Part shown: in pieces, positions 47,070 to 57,583 of the stretch | Layout of the letters: every line of letters starts with the position of its first letter | How positions within the stretch are numbered: the stretch's first letter is position 1 | Assembly: GCF_014201095.1 (NCBI RefSeq) | Contig: NZ_JACHDN010000001.1 | Coordinates: 3,224,001 to 3,288,000 of the forward strand | Direction of reading: 5' to 3' | Source: Cellulomonas hominis | GTDB lineage: Bacteria > Actinomycetota > Actinomycetes > Actinomycetales > Cellulomonadaceae | Length of the DNA: 64,000 nucleotides | Position numbers and translations under genes: made by a program | Notes under the pieces: generated by a model | What the model was told of the DNA's origin: nothing | The model's input: the letters and a program-made list of their open reading frames with translations, nothing else | Databases searched by the model: none

Positions 47070-48326
47070 ATGTCCGCACCGTCCCCGGCGCCCCGGGACC
47101 TGCCCGTGGCGCGCCGGTCCGGGGACCCGACGCTCGGCCTGATCCGCCGCGTCCTGCTCGTCTGCCTGGCGGGCGGGGCGCTGGCGGTCGTCGCCGTCCT
47201 CGTCGTGCGCTGGGAGGACCCGCTGCTGCGCGGGGTGTCGCCGCTGCTGCTCGTCGTGCTGCTGCTGTTCGGCTGGGTGGTGCTGCGCCGGCCCCGGGCG
47301 ACCGTGCCGGTGTCCCGGGTCGTGCTGACGGGCCTCGACCTGCTGTGGCTGGCGACGATGGCGAGCCGCCTGGTCACGGAGGCGGGCGGTGGCTGGGACG
47401 CGCTGTTCCCGACGACCTTCATGGGCCTGGCCCTGTTCGTCGTGATCGGGTACCTGGTGTACCCGACCCGGTTCGCCGTGCTGCACGCGGGGCTGCTCGT
47501 GCTCGCCGTCCTCGGCGTGGGGCTCGTGGCGCTCGCGGCCGGCCCCGACGACGGCGAGCGTGGCGCGCACGCCGTCGACCTGGGCCGGTACGCGGTGTAC
47601 CTGGCGGTGCTCGCGGCGATGGTCTGGGTGCTGTCCCGGACCAAGGAGCACGCCACGCGGGCGTTCCTCGTCGCCGAGCACGCCAGCGCCGAGGCCGCGT
47701 CCATGCGGGAGATGGCCTACCGGGACGCGCTCACCGGGGCGGCGAACCGGCGCCGGCTCGAGGACGAGCTCGCGTACCAGGCGCGCGTCGTCGGGTCGGG
47801 CCTGGACGTCGCGCTGGTGTACCTGGACCTCGACCGGTTCAAGCTCGTCAACGACACCCTCGGGCACGCCGTGGGGGACCGGGTGCTGGTCACGGTCGCT
47901 CGGGCCCTCGAGCAGCAGGTGCGCTCGGGCGACCTCGTCGCGCGGCTCGGCGGCGAGGAGTTCGTGGTCGTCGCGCCGGGCATGGCGCTCGCGGACGCCC
48001 GGGAGATGGCCGAGCGGCTGCGCACCGCGCTCCCGCGCGCCGTGAGCCGGGCCGTGGACGTGCACGTCACCGCGAGCCTCGGCGTGACCGCGCTGCACGC
48101 CGACGAGGAGCCGGCCCGCGCCATCGAGCGGGTGGACGCGCTGATGTACCGGGCCAAGCGGGGCGGCCGCGACCGGGTCGAGGTCGGGGACGCCGACGAC
48201 GCCGACGCCGCCACGGACCCGGCGGACGTCCAGCCGGCGTCCAGGTCGAGGGGGCAGGATGGGGGGTCGTCCACCCCGGGCGCACCCGCCGCCCGCGACG
48301 AGGAAGGTGCCGCATGGCCTACGTGA
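47070..48326 (+). CDS. Membrane-bound diguanylate cyclase (GGDEF)
   Basis: The product is 418 residues with about six membrane segments (residues 25-190), a short linker helix, and a GGDEF domain that makes cyclic di-GMP from GTP. The active-site loop is GGEEF (about 294-298), and RSGD lies exactly five residues before it, so the product-inhibition I-site is intact. The tail (370-418) is Asp/Ala/Pro-rich and overlaps rseP by 13 bases in another frame. TACCGT (47037-47042) is a candidate -10 box; the 120-base gap before the gene holds nothing else I can name. Confidence 0.9.
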   Translation: MSAPSPAPRDLPVARRSGDPTLGLIRRVLLVCLAGGALAVVAVLVVRWEDPLLRGVSPLLLVVLLLFGWVVLRRPRATVPVSRVVLTGLDLLWLATMASRLVTEAGGGWDALFPTTFMGLALFVVIGYLVYPTRFAVLHAGLLVLAVLGVGLVALAAGPDDGERGAHAVDLGRYAVYLAVLAAMVWVLSRTKEHATRAFLVAEHASAEAASMREMAYRDALTGAANRRRLEDELAYQARVVGSGLDVALVYLDLDRFKLVNDTLGHAVGDRVLVTVARALEQQVRSGDLVARLGGEEFVVVAPGMALADAREMAERLRTALPRAVSRAVDVHVTASLGVTALHADEEPARAIERVDALMYRAKRGGRDRVEVGDADDADAATDPADVQPASRSRGQDGGSSTPGAPAARDEEGAAWPT

Positions 48327-49630
48327 TCGGCGTGCTCGTGCTCGTCGTGGGCATCCTGGTGTCCATCGCCCTGCACGAGGTCGGCCACATGGTGCCCGCC
48401 AAGCGGTTCGGCGTGCGCGTCAGCCAGTACATGGTGGGCTTCGGGCCGACCCTGTGGTCCCGCACCCGCGGCGAGACCGAGTACGGCGTCAAGGCGGTCC
48501 CGCTGGGCGGCTACGTCCGGCTGATCGGCATGTACCCGACCCCGGAGGCGGTGGGGAACCCGCCGGTGCGCGGCTTCTTCAGCCGCATGGCCGCCGACGC
48601 CCGCGAGGCCAGCGCCGAGGAGATCCGGCCGGGGGAGGACCACCGGGCGTTCTACCGGCTGTCCACCCCGAAGAAGCTCGTCGTCATGCTCGGCGGCCCG
48701 GTGATGAACCTGCTCATCGCCGTGGTGCTGCTCGCCGTGGTGCTCGTCGGGTTCGGCACCCAGGGCGCGAGCACCACGCTCGCGTCGGTCAGCCAGTGCG
48801 TGCTGCCCGCCGACTCGACGGCGACCGAGTGCTCCGCGGACGACCCCGCTGCCCCCGGTGCGGCCGCCGGCCTGCTGCCCGGCGACACGGTGGTCTCCTA
48901 CGACGGCGTCGCGGTCGAGAGCTGGGACCAGCTCTCCGGGATGATCCGCGGCACGGGCGAGGAGGCCGTGCCGGTCGTGGTCGAGCGGGACGGGGAGCGC
49001 GTGACGCTGTCCGTGACCCCGGTGGTGGCCGACCGGCCCGTGGTCGGCGACGACGGCCAGGTCGTCCTCGACGACGACGGCGAGCCCGTCACCGCGAGCG
49101 TCGGGTTCCTCGGCGTCAGCCCCGCGACCGAGCTCCAGCGCCAGCCCGTCTCCGAGGTGGCGACCCTGACCGCGGACGCCGTGTGGCAGACCGGCAAGGC
49201 CGTCGTCACGCTGCCCGCCAACCTCGTGGGCATCGCCGAGAGCGCGTTCGGCGGCGCGGAGCGGGACGCCACCGGCGTCCTCGGCCCGGTCGGCATCGCC
49301 CGCCTCGCCGGCGAGGTCGCGTCCAGCGACGCCCCCGGGGTCGGCGTGACCGAGCGCGTGTCCGCGATGCTCAGCCTGCTCGCGTCGCTCAACATCGCGC
49401 TGTTCGTCTTCAACCTCATCCCGCTCGTGCCGCTGGACGGCGGGCACGTCGCCGCGGCCCTGTGGGAGGGCGCGAAGCGGACCGTCGCCCGGGTGCGCGA
49501 CCTGCCCCGGCCGCGGCCCGCGGACGCCGCCCGGCTGCAGCCCGTGGCGCTCGCCGTGTTCGTGCTGCTCGGCGGCATGGGGCTGCTGCTCGCCTACGCC
49601 GACATCGTCAGCCCCGCGACGCTCGGCTGA
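48314..49630 (+). CDS. rseP: Site-2 metalloprotease RseP/Rip1
   Basis: This intramembrane zinc protease cleaves anti-sigma factors and other membrane proteins. The 438-residue product has HEVGH (His21, Glu22, His25) in the first membrane helix, a conserved GFGPTLWS and [14 protein letters not shown], a PDZ domain (about 170-255), and the second metal motif [11 protein letters not shown] near the C-terminus. ATG 48314 has GAGGAAGG upstream, inside the end of the GGDEF gene. ispG follows, as in most actinobacteria. Confidence 0.94.
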   Translation: MAYVIGVLVLVVGILVSIALHEVGHMVPAKRFGVRVSQYMVGFGPTLWSRTRGETEYGVKAVPLGGYVRLIGMYPTPEAVGNPPVRGFFSRMAADAREASAEEIRPGEDHRAFYRLSTPKKLVVMLGGPVMNLLIAVVLLAVVLVGFGTQGASTTLASVSQCVLPADSTATECSADDPAAPGAAAGLLPGDTVVSYDGVAVESWDQLSGMIRGTGEEAVPVVVERDGERVTLSVTPVVADRPVVGDDGQVVLDDDGEPVTASVGFLGVSPATELQRQPVSEVATLTADAVWQTGKAVVTLPANLVGIAESAFGGAERDATGVLGPVGIARLAGEVASSDAPGVGVTERVSAMLSLLASLNIALFVFNLIPLVPLDGGHVAAALWEGAKRTVARVRDLPRPRPADAARLQPVALAVFVLLGGMGLLLAYADIVSPATLG

Positions 49631-49695
49631 CCGCGGGTGGGGCCGGCGGGTGGGTCGCGGGGTGCACCGGCGCGGCGCGGTGGGATGATGACCCG

Positions 49696-50850
49696 GTGAC
49701 GACCCCGATCAGCCTGGGCATGCCCGAGGCGCCCGCGCCGGTGCTGGCGCCGCGGCGGCCGACCCGGAAGATCCGCGTGGGGAAGGTCGAGGTCGGCGGC
49801 GACGCCCCGATCAGCGTCCAGTCCATGACGACGACGCTGACCGCCGACGTCAACGCCACCCTGCAGCAGATCGCCGAGCTCACCGCCGCGGGCTGCGACA
49901 TCGTCCGGGTCGCGGTGCCCAGCCAGGACGACGCCGACGCGCTGCCGGCCATCGCGCGCAAGTCGCAGATCCCGGTCGTCGCGGACATCCACTTCCAGCC
50001 GCGGTACGTGTTCGCGGCGATCGACGCCGGCTGCGCGGCCGTCCGGGTCAACCCCGGCAACATCCGCAAGTTCGACGACCAGGTGCGCCAGATCGCCCGC
50101 GCCGCGCAGGACGCCGGCGTCTCGCTGCGCATCGGCGTCAACGCCGGGTCGCTCGACCCCCGGCTGCTGCAGAAGTACGGCAAGGCCACCCCGGAGGCGC
50201 TCGTCGAGTCCGCCGTGTGGGAGGCGTCGCTGTTCGAGGAGCACGACTTCCACGACTTCAAGATCTCCGTCAAGCACAACGACCCGGTCGTCATGGTCCG
50301 CGCGTACGAGCTGCTGTCCGAGGCCGGCGACTGGCCGCTGCACCTCGGGGTCACCGAGGCCGGCCCGGCGTTCCAGGGCACGATCAAGTCCGCGACCGCC
50401 TTCGGCGCCCTGCTCAGCAAGGGCATCGGCGACACCATCCGCGTCTCGCTGTCCGCGCCGCCGGTCGAGGAGGTCAAGGTCGGCACGCAGATCCTGCAGG
50501 CGCTCAACCTGCGGCCCCGCAAGCTCGAGATCGTGTCCTGCCCGTCGTGCGGCCGGGCGCAGGTGGACGTCTACACGCTCGCGGAGCGGGTCACCGCGGG
50601 GCTCGAGGGCCTGGAGGTGCCGCTGCGCGTCGCGGTCATGGGCTGCGTCGTCAACGGGCCGGGCGAGGCGCGCGAGGCCGACCTCGGCGTCGCGTCCGGC
50701 AACGGCAAGGGCCAGATCTTCGTCCGCGGCCAGGTGGTCCGCACCGTCCCGGAGTCCGCGATCGTCGAGACGCTGATCGACGAGGCCCTGCGGATCGCGG
50801 ACGGGATGGACCCCGTCGCCGGCGGCGGGCCCGTCGTCACGGTGGGCTGA
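49696..50850 (+). CDS. ispG: 4-hydroxy-3-methylbut-2-en-1-yl diphosphate synthase
   Basis: IspG is the [4Fe-4S] enzyme of the next-to-last MEP-pathway step. The 384-residue product has [37 protein letters not shown], and the cluster cysteines in SCPSCGR and [11 protein letters not shown]. The GTG at 49696 is the start; an upstream GTG-rich spacer of 65 bases follows rseP. Confidence 0.96.
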   Translation: MTTPISLGMPEAPAPVLAPRRPTRKIRVGKVEVGGDAPISVQSMTTTLTADVNATLQQIAELTAAGCDIVRVAVPSQDDADALPAIARKSQIPVVADIHFQPRYVFAAIDAGCAAVRVNPGNIRKFDDQVRQIARAAQDAGVSLRIGVNAGSLDPRLLQKYGKATPEALVESAVWEASLFEEHDFHDFKISVKHNDPVVMVRAYELLSEAGDWPLHLGVTEAGPAFQGTIKSATAFGALLSKGIGDTIRVSLSAPPVEEVKVGTQILQALNLRPRKLEIVSCPSCGRAQVDVYTLAERVTAGLEGLEVPLRVAVMGCVVNGPGEAREADLGVASGNGKGQIFVRGQVVRTVPESAIVETLIDEALRIADGMDPVAGGGPVVTVG

Positions 50851-50854
50851 GGCC

Positions 50855-51760
50855 GTGCACGGCGCGCGCGAGGACGTGGCGGCCGGGTCGCCGGTCGCCG
50901 GGCCGGGCACCGCGCGCGTGCTGGGGGACCTCGACCTGCCGGACGCCCTCGCCGTCTGCGCGCAGGACCCCGTCGCGGCGGTGCTCGCCACGACGCGGCT
51001 CGAGCAGGCCGACCGGCACGGGCTGCGGCGCGTCGGCGGCCAGGTGTGGGGCTACGAGGTCGGCGGACGCCTCGCGGCCGTGTGCTGGGCCGGCGCCAAC
51101 GTCGTGCCCGTCGTGCCCGACCCCGCCGTGCGACCCGCCGCGCTCGACTCCTTCGCGGCGTTCGGCCGGGCGCAGGGCCGGCGCTGCTCCTCGATCGTCG
51201 GCGACGCGGACGCGGTGCTCGGGCTGTGGGACCGCCTCGCGCCGTCCTGGGGGCCGGTGCGCGAGGTCCGGGGTGACCAGCCGTCGATGGTCATCGACCA
51301 CCCGCCCGTCCTCGCCCCCGACCCGCTCGTCCGGCGGTCCGCGCCCGACGAGTACGGCATCGTGCTGCCCGCCTGCATCCGGATGTTCACCGAGGAGGTC
51401 GGCTACTCGCCGGTCGTCGGCACCGGCGGTGCCTACGAGGCCCGCGTCCGCTCGCTCATCCGGGACGGCCGGTCGTACGTGCGCGTCGAGCAGGTCGCCG
51501 GCTCGCCGCAGGTGGTGTTCAAGGCCGAGCTCGGCGCGGTCGCCGGCGGGGTCGCGCAGGTGCAGGGCGTGTGGGTCGACCCGGGCAGGCGCGGCGAGCG
51601 GCTGTCCGAGGGCGGCATGGCCGCCGTCGTGGCGCTCACCCGGCGGGACGTGGCGCCCACCGTGTCGCTGTACGCGAACCACTACAACGAGCGGGCGCTG
51701 GCGGCCTACCGCGCCGTCGGGTTCCGGCAGGTCGGGACGTACGCGACGGTGCTGTTCTAG
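50855..51760 (+). CDS. GNAT-family acetyltransferase with DUF4081-like N-terminal domain
   Basis: The product is 301 residues. The N-terminal half (about 20-155) resembles the DUF4081 domain found with GNAT domains next to ispG in actinobacteria. The C-terminal half is a GNAT fold with the acetyl-CoA motif region QVQGVWVDPGRRGERLSEGGM and the terminal YANHYNERALAAYRAVGF. Substrate unknown. It starts five bases after ispG; its stop overlaps the stop of a converging gene by four bases. Confidence 0.85.
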   Translation: MHGAREDVAAGSPVAGPGTARVLGDLDLPDALAVCAQDPVAAVLATTRLEQADRHGLRRVGGQVWGYEVGGRLAAVCWAGANVVPVVPDPAVRPAALDSFAAFGRAQGRRCSSIVGDADAVLGLWDRLAPSWGPVREVRGDQPSMVIDHPPVLAPDPLVRRSAPDEYGIVLPACIRMFTEEVGYSPVVGTGGAYEARVRSLIRDGRSYVRVEQVAGSPQVVFKAELGAVAGGVAQVQGVWVDPGRRGERLSEGGMAAVVALTRRDVAPTVSLYANHYNERALAAYRAVGFRQVGTYATVLF

Positions 51761-52383
51761 CCACGGGACCCGGCCCGGCCCCCGGCGGCCGGTCCCGGTC
51801 CCCGGGTGCCCGGCGGGTAGCCGTCCGGCACGGGGCCGACGGCGGCCACGTCGGCGTCCATCCGGACCGTCCCGGGGATGCCCAGGTCGTGCCGCATCGT
51901 CACGATCGCATCGTGCTGGAGCCGAGGGACGTACCGCCACTCGCGCCGGAACTCGTCCAGGGTCGGCAGGTCGTCCCGGATCGCGGTGAGCGCGCGGCCG
52001 ACGCGATCGACGGCTTCCTGCACCGGCAGCGGCGCGCAGAACTGGATCGCCGTGACGGCGTCCACGCGGCGGTTGAGCGCCACCACGCGGGTCTCGATCG
52101 CCGACGCCAGGTCGCCCCCGTGCCCGAGGTACGCCAGCTGGCGCCGCTGGATCGCGTCCATCTCGGCGTCGGCGGCGATCGTGAACGCCAGGTACGCCTG
52201 GCGACGGCGCTCGCGGTCGGCGGCGACGCGCTCGCGCCGCGTGCCGAGGGAAGCGCCGACGATCTGGGCGAGCCCGGCGAGCAGGGCGCCGACGACGACG
52301 CCGACGAGCGGGCCCCAGGTGCCGAACCACTCGCCCGCTCCTGGGTCCGCGGCTGCTCGGACCACGTCCGGCGGCGCCAGCAT
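51757..52383 (-). CDS. Hypothetical single-pass membrane protein
   Basis: The product is 208 residues with one membrane segment (about residues 22-45: GPLVGVVVGALLAGLAQIVG) and then a helical, charged region (about 48-180) of the kind seen in cytoplasmic coiled coils, ending in a Gly/Pro tail. I do not recognise a family. On the minus strand a TAGCTT, about 10 bases before the ATG, could be a -10 box, implying a short leader. It shares its orientation with the PEPCK-like gene upstream across 116 bases. Confidence 0.65.
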   Translation of the reverse strand: MLAPPDVVRAAADPGAGEWFGTWGPLVGVVVGALLAGLAQIVGASLGTRRERVAADRERRRQAYLAFTIAADAEMDAIQRRQLAYLGHGGDLASAIETRVVALNRRVDAVTAIQFCAPLPVQEAVDRVGRALTAIRDDLPTLDEFRREWRYVPRLQHDAIVTMRHDLGIPGTVRMDADVAAVGPVPDGYPPGTRGPGPAAGGRAGSRG

Positions 52384-52499
52384 GTGCCGAAGCTATCCCA
52401 CGCCGGCGCAGGGACCTCCCCGGTGGGGGCCACCGCCGTCCGCGCGGAGGACGGGCCCGGACTCGCGAGGTCGCGGACCGGGGAACGTCCCGCCGTGCG

Positions 52500-54422
52500 T
52501 CACAGGAACATCGGGGTGATCTCCTCGTAGTCCCGCACCGTCCCGCCGCGCAGGCAGGTCTCGATGATCTCCCGGCCCAGCGGGTCCAGTCCCGGCGTGA
52601 GGAACTGGCTGAGCTCCTCGGCGAAGAACTCCTGCAGGATCCGTGCACCCGTGTCGTACGCCTCGACGCCGACCTGCGACTGGTCCTCGGGCTGCAGCAG
52701 CGTCGGCCGGATCTGCTGGCCGTCCAGCTTGACCTCGATCGGCCGGTACCCGAACAGCGAGCACCGGGCCGGGGTGAGCTGGTCGCGCAGGAACCGGCCG
52801 CCGGATCGGCGGGCCAGGTACTCGCGCGTCAGCCACTCGGCGGCGAACCCGACCTTGTACGCCCCGATGTGCTGGTTCGGGGTGAGCACGTACCGGGTCT
52901 GGTCGCAGGACAGGATCTGGTCGAGCAGCAGGTTGGCCGCGCCGACCTTGGTGCCGGTCGAGAACGGCCAGTACGAGCCGACGCCCTCGGCGACCAGGCC
53001 GTGGTGCGCGAGCTTCTTCAGCGCCTCCGGGGACTCGCCGATCGACGGGTTCTTGTCCCCGCGCGGGGCGATCAGGCGCCAGATCCACGCCAGCGCCGGC
53101 GGGACCATGTGCATCATCCCCATGATCCCGTACGTCGGCTTCTCGCGGGTGCACAGCGGCATCCGCACGCCGAACGTGCGGACGTCGACCTCCTGCGGCT
53201 CGCTGACCACGTTCGGCAGCGAGGTGCGGGGGATGACCACGCGCGGGTTCGGGCACCGCTTCCCGGTGGAGTCGAGGGTGTGCTCCCACGGCAGCGCGGT
53301 CGCGTCGGGCACGCCGTCGATCGACAGGAAGACCAGCGGCTCCTCGGGGTGGATGACCGCGCGCTCGAACGTCGGGTCCTCGCCGTACGAGGTCATGTTG
53401 TCCACCCGCACGAACCAGCCGGCCTCGGCGTCGGCGACGGTCAGCCGGCCGTTGCCGCGCTGCAGGGTGGTGTGGCACAGGGTCATGTCGTCGGTCACCG
53501 GCGCGAGCGCGGACGTCTCGCCGAGGGTGATGTAGTACGGCGAGTCGCGCACCACGTTGTGGCCCACCAGGATGCGGCCGTCGTGCTCGCGGCGGATCTC
53601 CTGGCACATCTCGGACTTGCCGCCGCCGGACGCGCCCTCGTGCATGATCACGGTGACGTTCTCGTACGGCGTGGTGACCCGGACCGACGAGGCGTGCGCC
53701 GTGATCCAGCCCTCGTGCTCGCCGATGTCCAGCAGCGCGGAGAACACGCCCTTCTTGGCGCTCGGGCCGGGGTACAGGTTGTACGCCCAGACCTCGTGCA
53801 GCGACTCCGAGCGGTTGTGCACGACGACCTGCCGGCCGCCGAAGTGGGTGTGCCGGAACGGCGGCGCGACGTAGAGGATCGACCACGGCGTGTGCTCGCC
53901 GAGCTCGTCGAACGTCACCCAGCCCTGCAGGTCCACCAGCGTGAGGGCGAAGAACGCGGCGTTCGCCGGGCAGATCGCCAGCGACGGGTAGCCGAACGAC
54001 GGCCCGCCGGCCTTGAACGGGACGACGACGAGGTCCTGGCCGGACAGCCAGTCGAGGGTCTCCTGCCGGGTCGGGGCGAACTCCGCGCCGAACACGTCGC
54101 GGTAGCGCGGCTTGTCGGTCGGCAGGTCGTCGGCGATCCGCATGCAGTCCGGGTCCCGGCGCCGCATGTAGTCCTCGGGGTAGTTCACGGCGATGCCGTT
54201 GCGGCACCGGGCGATGTCCGCCTCCCGGTAGGGGGACCCGTCGACGTCGTACTCGACGGCGAACGTCGGCCCGCCGTCGGGCCCCAGCGCGAGCCGGTAC
54301 AGCTCGGCCCGGGACGCCGGGACGACCACGTTCTCGCACGCCTCGAGGCAGGCGCGCACCTCCGGCGGGAGGGTCACGTCGGCGAGCTGCTGCCGCACGT
54401 CGGCGAACGTGTCCAGGGTCAT
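52500..54422 (-). CDS. PEPCK-like P-loop protein (resembles DUF4914)
   Basis: The product is 640 residues. Residues 263-270 (GASGGGKS) in [16 protein letters not shown] form a P-loop like that of phosphoenolpyruvate carboxykinase (GxSGTGKT), followed by a [12 protein letters not shown] stretch where PEPCK has its acidic metal-binding motif. The N-terminal region has [15 protein letters not shown] and [15 protein letters not shown]. Length and motifs fit the uncharacterised DUF4914 family, though I cannot confirm membership. It could be a nucleotide-dependent kinase or carboxykinase of unknown substrate. ATG 54422 has GGGAGA upstream. Confidence 0.7.
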   Translation of the reverse strand: MTLDTFADVRQQLADVTLPPEVRACLEACENVVVPASRAELYRLALGPDGGPTFAVEYDVDGSPYREADIARCRNGIAVNYPEDYMRRRDPDCMRIADDLPTDKPRYRDVFGAEFAPTRQETLDWLSGQDLVVVPFKAGGPSFGYPSLAICPANAAFFALTLVDLQGWVTFDELGEHTPWSILYVAPPFRHTHFGGRQVVVHNRSESLHEVWAYNLYPGPSAKKGVFSALLDIGEHEGWITAHASSVRVTTPYENVTVIMHEGASGGGKSEMCQEIRREHDGRILVGHNVVRDSPYYITLGETSALAPVTDDMTLCHTTLQRGNGRLTVADAEAGWFVRVDNMTSYGEDPTFERAVIHPEEPLVFLSIDGVPDATALPWEHTLDSTGKRCPNPRVVIPRTSLPNVVSEPQEVDVRTFGVRMPLCTREKPTYGIMGMMHMVPPALAWIWRLIAPRGDKNPSIGESPEALKKLAHHGLVAEGVGSYWPFSTGTKVGAANLLLDQILSCDQTRYVLTPNQHIGAYKVGFAAEWLTREYLARRSGGRFLRDQLTPARCSLFGYRPIEVKLDGQQIRPTLLQPEDQSQVGVEAYDTGARILQEFFAEELSQFLTPGLDPLGREIIETCLRGGTVRDYEEITPMFL

Positions 54423-54558
54423 GTGCGCATCTCCCGGTCGAGGGGCGTCGGACCGTCGGGCGCGGGGGCGTGCCCGGAGCACGGGACGGGACTGACGCGG
54501 GCTTGACCGAGAGATTACGGACGGAGCCGGGGGTGGTCCTGGGACCTTCGGGTCCTGG

Positions 54559-55452
54559 TCAGCGCAGCAGGCGGGACATCCGGCGGTCCGCCAGCGGCGT
54601 GCCGCCCGTCTGGCAGGTGGGGCAGTACTGCAGCGACGAGTCGGCGAAGGACACCTCGTGCACGGTGTCGCCGCACGGGACCCCGTCCCAGCCCGGGCAG
54701 GGCTCGCCGGTGCGGCCGTGCACCCGCATCCCACGCCGCTTGGCATCCTTGAGCTCCGCGGCCGGGCGCCCGGCCGCGGCGGCGACGGCCTCCCGCAGCA
54801 CGCCGACGGTCGCCTCGTGCAGCCGCGCGACCTTGCCGGCGTCGAACGACCGGGTCAGCGCGAAGGGGCTGGTCCGCGCGACCAGCAGGATCTCGTCGGA
54901 GTACGCGTTGCCGATGCCGGCGATCGTGCCCTGGTCCCGCAGGAGGCCCTTGACCTGCTGGTTCCGGGCCTGCAGCAGCGCGCCCAGCCGCTCGGGCGTG
55001 AACTCCGGCGACAGCGGCTCGACGCCCAGCGTGGCGATCGGCCGGACCTCGGCGGGCTCCGCCACGACGTGCACCGCGAGCCGCTTGCGGGTGCCCGCCT
55101 CCGTCAGGTCGAAGCCGGAGCCGTCGTCGAGCCGCACCCGCAGCGCGAGCGGCGACTTCCCGGGCCGGACCGGCGTCGCGGGCAGGGCGTCCGACCACCG
55201 CAGCCAGCCGGCGCGCGCCAGGTGGAACACCAGGTGCAGCGGGTCGCCCCCGGCCGCCGGGCGCACCCCGAGGTCCAGCCACTTGCCGTGCCGGTCGCTG
55301 CTCACCACCGTGCCGCCCGCCAGGTCCTGCGGGGCGGGGCGGAACGTCTTGAGGGCGCTGATCGCCCCCACCTCGACCCCCGCCACGGTGCGCCCGACGG
55401 CGCGCTCGCGCAGGAAGACGGCCAGCGACTCGACCTCGGGCAGCTCCGGCAT
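54559..55452 (-). CDS. Fpg/Nei-family DNA glycosylase with atypical zinc finger
   Basis: The enzyme excises oxidised bases and nicks the strand. The 297-residue product begins MPELPEVE, giving the catalytic N-terminal Pro and Glu, and has the H2TH segment with [24 protein letters not shown]. The zinc finger is unusual: the first cysteine pair is spaced CX7C (CPGWDGVPC) rather than CX2C, while the second pair is normal (YCPTC). ATG 55452 is required for the N-terminal proline; the open frame extends upstream without support. Divergent from proS. Confidence 0.9.
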   Translation of the reverse strand: MPELPEVESLAVFLRERAVGRTVAGVEVGAISALKTFRPAPQDLAGGTVVSSDRHGKWLDLGVRPAAGGDPLHLVFHLARAGWLRWSDALPATPVRPGKSPLALRVRLDDGSGFDLTEAGTRKRLAVHVVAEPAEVRPIATLGVEPLSPEFTPERLGALLQARNQQVKGLLRDQGTIAGIGNAYSDEILLVARTSPFALTRSFDAGKVARLHEATVGVLREAVAAAAGRPAAELKDAKRRGMRVHGRTGEPCPGWDGVPCGDTVHEVSFADSSLQYCPTCQTGGTPLADRRMSRLLR

Positions 55453-55507
55453 GACCCCATGGTGGCGCACGCGTCCGACACCCGGCGCGCCCACTAGGCT
55501 GCCCCTC

Positions 55508-57319
55508 ATGCTGCTGCGCCTGTCCACCCTGTTCGTCCGCACCCTGCGCGAGGACCCGGCCGACGCGGAGGTGGCCAGCCACAAGCTGCTCGTCCGCGCC
55601 GGCTACATCCGCCGCGCCGCCCCCGGCATCTACACGTGGCTGCCGCTCGGTCTGCGGGTGCTGGGCAAGGTCGAGCAGGTCGTCCGCGAGGAGATGGCCG
55701 CCGCGGGCGCGCAGGAGGTGCACTTCCCCGCGCTGCTGCCGCGCGAGCCGTACGAGGCGACCGGCCGGTGGACCGAGTACGGCCCGAACCTGTTCCGGCT
55801 GCAGGACCGCCGCGAGAACGACTACCTGCTCGCGCCGACGCACGAGGAGATGTTCACCCTCCTGGTCAAGGACCTGTACTCGTCGTACAAGGACCTGCCG
55901 CTCACGCTGTTCCAGATCCAGACGAAGTACCGCGACGAGGCGCGCCCACGCGCGGGCCTGATCCGCGGGCGCGAGTTCATCATGAAGGACGCCTACTCCT
56001 TCGACGTGGACGACGCCGGCCTGGACGCGTCGTACGCCGCGCAGCGCGCCGCGTACCAGCGCGTGTTCGAGCGCCTCGGCCTGGAGTACGTCATCGTCGC
56101 GGCCACGTCCGGAGCCATGGGCGGCTCGCGGTCGGAGGAGTTCCTCAACCCGACCGCCATCGGCGAGGACACGTTCGTGCGGTCGCCCGGCGGGTACGCG
56201 GCGAACGTCGAGGCCGTGACCACGGTCGCGCCGCCCGCGCTGCCCTACGACGACGCCCCGGCGGCGCACGTGGAGGACACCCCGGACACGCCGACCATCG
56301 ACTCGCTCGTGGCGATCGCGAACGAGCGGTTCGCCCGGCCCGATCGCGCGTGGACCGCGGCCGACACCCTGAAGAACGTCGTCCTGGCGCTGGTGCACCC
56401 GACCGGCGAGCGCGAGCTGCTCGTCGTCGGCCTGCCCGGCGACCGCGAGGTCGACCTCAAGCGACTCGAGGCCGCGCTGTCCCCGGCCGAGGTCGAGACC
56501 GCCGTCGAGGCCGACTTCGCCGCGCACCCCGAGCTGGTGAAGGGCTACATCGGCCCGTCCGTGCTCGGGCCGAACCGCGAGGGCCTGGCCGCCGACGCCG
56601 AGGGGCGCACCGCCGTGCGGTACCTGCTCGACCCGCGCGTGGTCGAGGGCACGCGGTGGATCACCGGCGCGGACCAGCCGGGCCGGCACGTGTTCGACCT
56701 CGTGGCCGGGCGCGACTTCACGGCCGACGGCACCGTCGAGGCCGCCGAGGTGCGCGCGGGCGACGAGGCGCCGGACGGCTCCGGCCCGCTGGAGCTCGCG
56801 CGCGGCATCGAGATCGGCCACATCTTCCAGCTCGGCCGCAAGTACGCCCAGGCGCTCGGCCTCACGGTGCTCGACCAGAACGGCAAGACGCAGGTCGTGA
56901 CCATGGGGTCCTACGGCATCGGCGTGTCCCGCGTGCTGGCGGCGCTCGCCGAGGCGAACCACGACGACCGCGGCCTGGCGTGGCCCGCCGGCGTGGCCCC
57001 CGCGCACGTCCAGATCGTGGCGACCGGCAAGGACGCGGCCGTGTTCGAGGCCGCCGAGTCCCTGGCGGCGACCCTGGACGCCCGCGGCGTCGAGGTGCTC
57101 TACGACGACCGCCCGAAGGTCTCGCCCGGCGTGAAGTTCGCCGACGCGGAGCTGCTGGGCGTGCCGCTCGTGGTCGTGGTCGGCCGCGGGCTCGCCGAGG
57201 GCGTGGTCGAGGTCCGCCCGCGCGTCGTGACCGAGGGCGGCCCGCAGGCCGAGCAGGTCCCGGTGGCCGAGGCCGCGGACCGCGTCGCCGAGCTGGTGGA
57301 CGCGCTCCTGGCGCGCTGA
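55508..57319 (+). CDS. proS: Proline-tRNA ligase
   Basis: The product is 603 residues, the prokaryotic ProS form with an editing domain. It has class II motif 1 near residue 70, motif 2 ([19 protein letters not shown]), the YbaK-like editing insertion (about 220-400), motif 3 (GSYGIGVSR) and a C-terminal anticodon-binding domain. ATG 55508 gives the family N-terminus [18 protein letters not shown]. It commonly follows the ispG region in actinobacteria. Confidence 0.95.
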   Translation: MLLRLSTLFVRTLREDPADAEVASHKLLVRAGYIRRAAPGIYTWLPLGLRVLGKVEQVVREEMAAAGAQEVHFPALLPREPYEATGRWTEYGPNLFRLQDRRENDYLLAPTHEEMFTLLVKDLYSSYKDLPLTLFQIQTKYRDEARPRAGLIRGREFIMKDAYSFDVDDAGLDASYAAQRAAYQRVFERLGLEYVIVAATSGAMGGSRSEEFLNPTAIGEDTFVRSPGGYAANVEAVTTVAPPALPYDDAPAAHVEDTPDTPTIDSLVAIANERFARPDRAWTAADTLKNVVLALVHPTGERELLVVGLPGDREVDLKRLEAALSPAEVETAVEADFAAHPELVKGYIGPSVLGPNREGLAADAEGRTAVRYLLDPRVVEGTRWITGADQPGRHVFDLVAGRDFTADGTVEAAEVRAGDEAPDGSGPLELARGIEIGHIFQLGRKYAQALGLTVLDQNGKTQVVTMGSYGIGVSRVLAALAEANHDDRGLAWPAGVAPAHVQIVATGKDAAVFEAAESLAATLDARGVEVLYDDRPKVSPGVKFADAELLGVPLVVVVGRGLAEGVVEVRPRVVTEGGPQAEQVPVAEAADRVAELVDALLAR

Positions 57320-57365
57320 CCCGCCCCGCGCGACCCGCCCGCACCCGCGCCGGGGTCGCGTGGCG

Positions 57366-57558
57366 TTCCGCGCTCCGCGCTCCGCCCTCCGCGCTCCGCC
57401 GAGGTCGAGGGTTTCGGCCCCCGCTCCCGCGCGAAACCCTCGACCTCGCGCGCGGCGCCGACCGCGCCGAGGGTGCCCCCCCCGCGCCGAGGGTGCGCTC
57501 CCCGCGGCGAGAGTGCGCTCGCGCGAGTGCACCCCCGTCGTCGCGTGCACTCTCGGCG
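57366..57558. repeat. Repeat block between proS and the DUF4439 gene
   Basis: Short CGCTCCG-type repeats run from 57366 to 57400. Three 20-base tandem units follow at 57463-57482, 57483-57502 and 57503-57522 (CGCGCCGAGGGTGC plus six variable bases), then a partial unit, and an inverted copy GCGTGCACTCTCGGCG at 57543-57558. The whole 264-base spacer holds no gene that I can support. Confidence 0.65.
57401..57447 (+). terminator. Large terminator-like hairpin after proS
   Basis: GAGGTCGAGGGTTTCG (57401-57416) and its exact complement (57432-57447) flank a 15-base loop. It lies between convergent genes and could end transcription from both sides. Confidence 0.65.
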
Positions 57559-57583
57559 GTCCCGCCGCTTGCGGGGCGGCGGG

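Noticed and set aside
57463..57558. CRISPR-like array
   Set aside because: Units are 20-base tandem copies with no spacers and no cas genes nearby.
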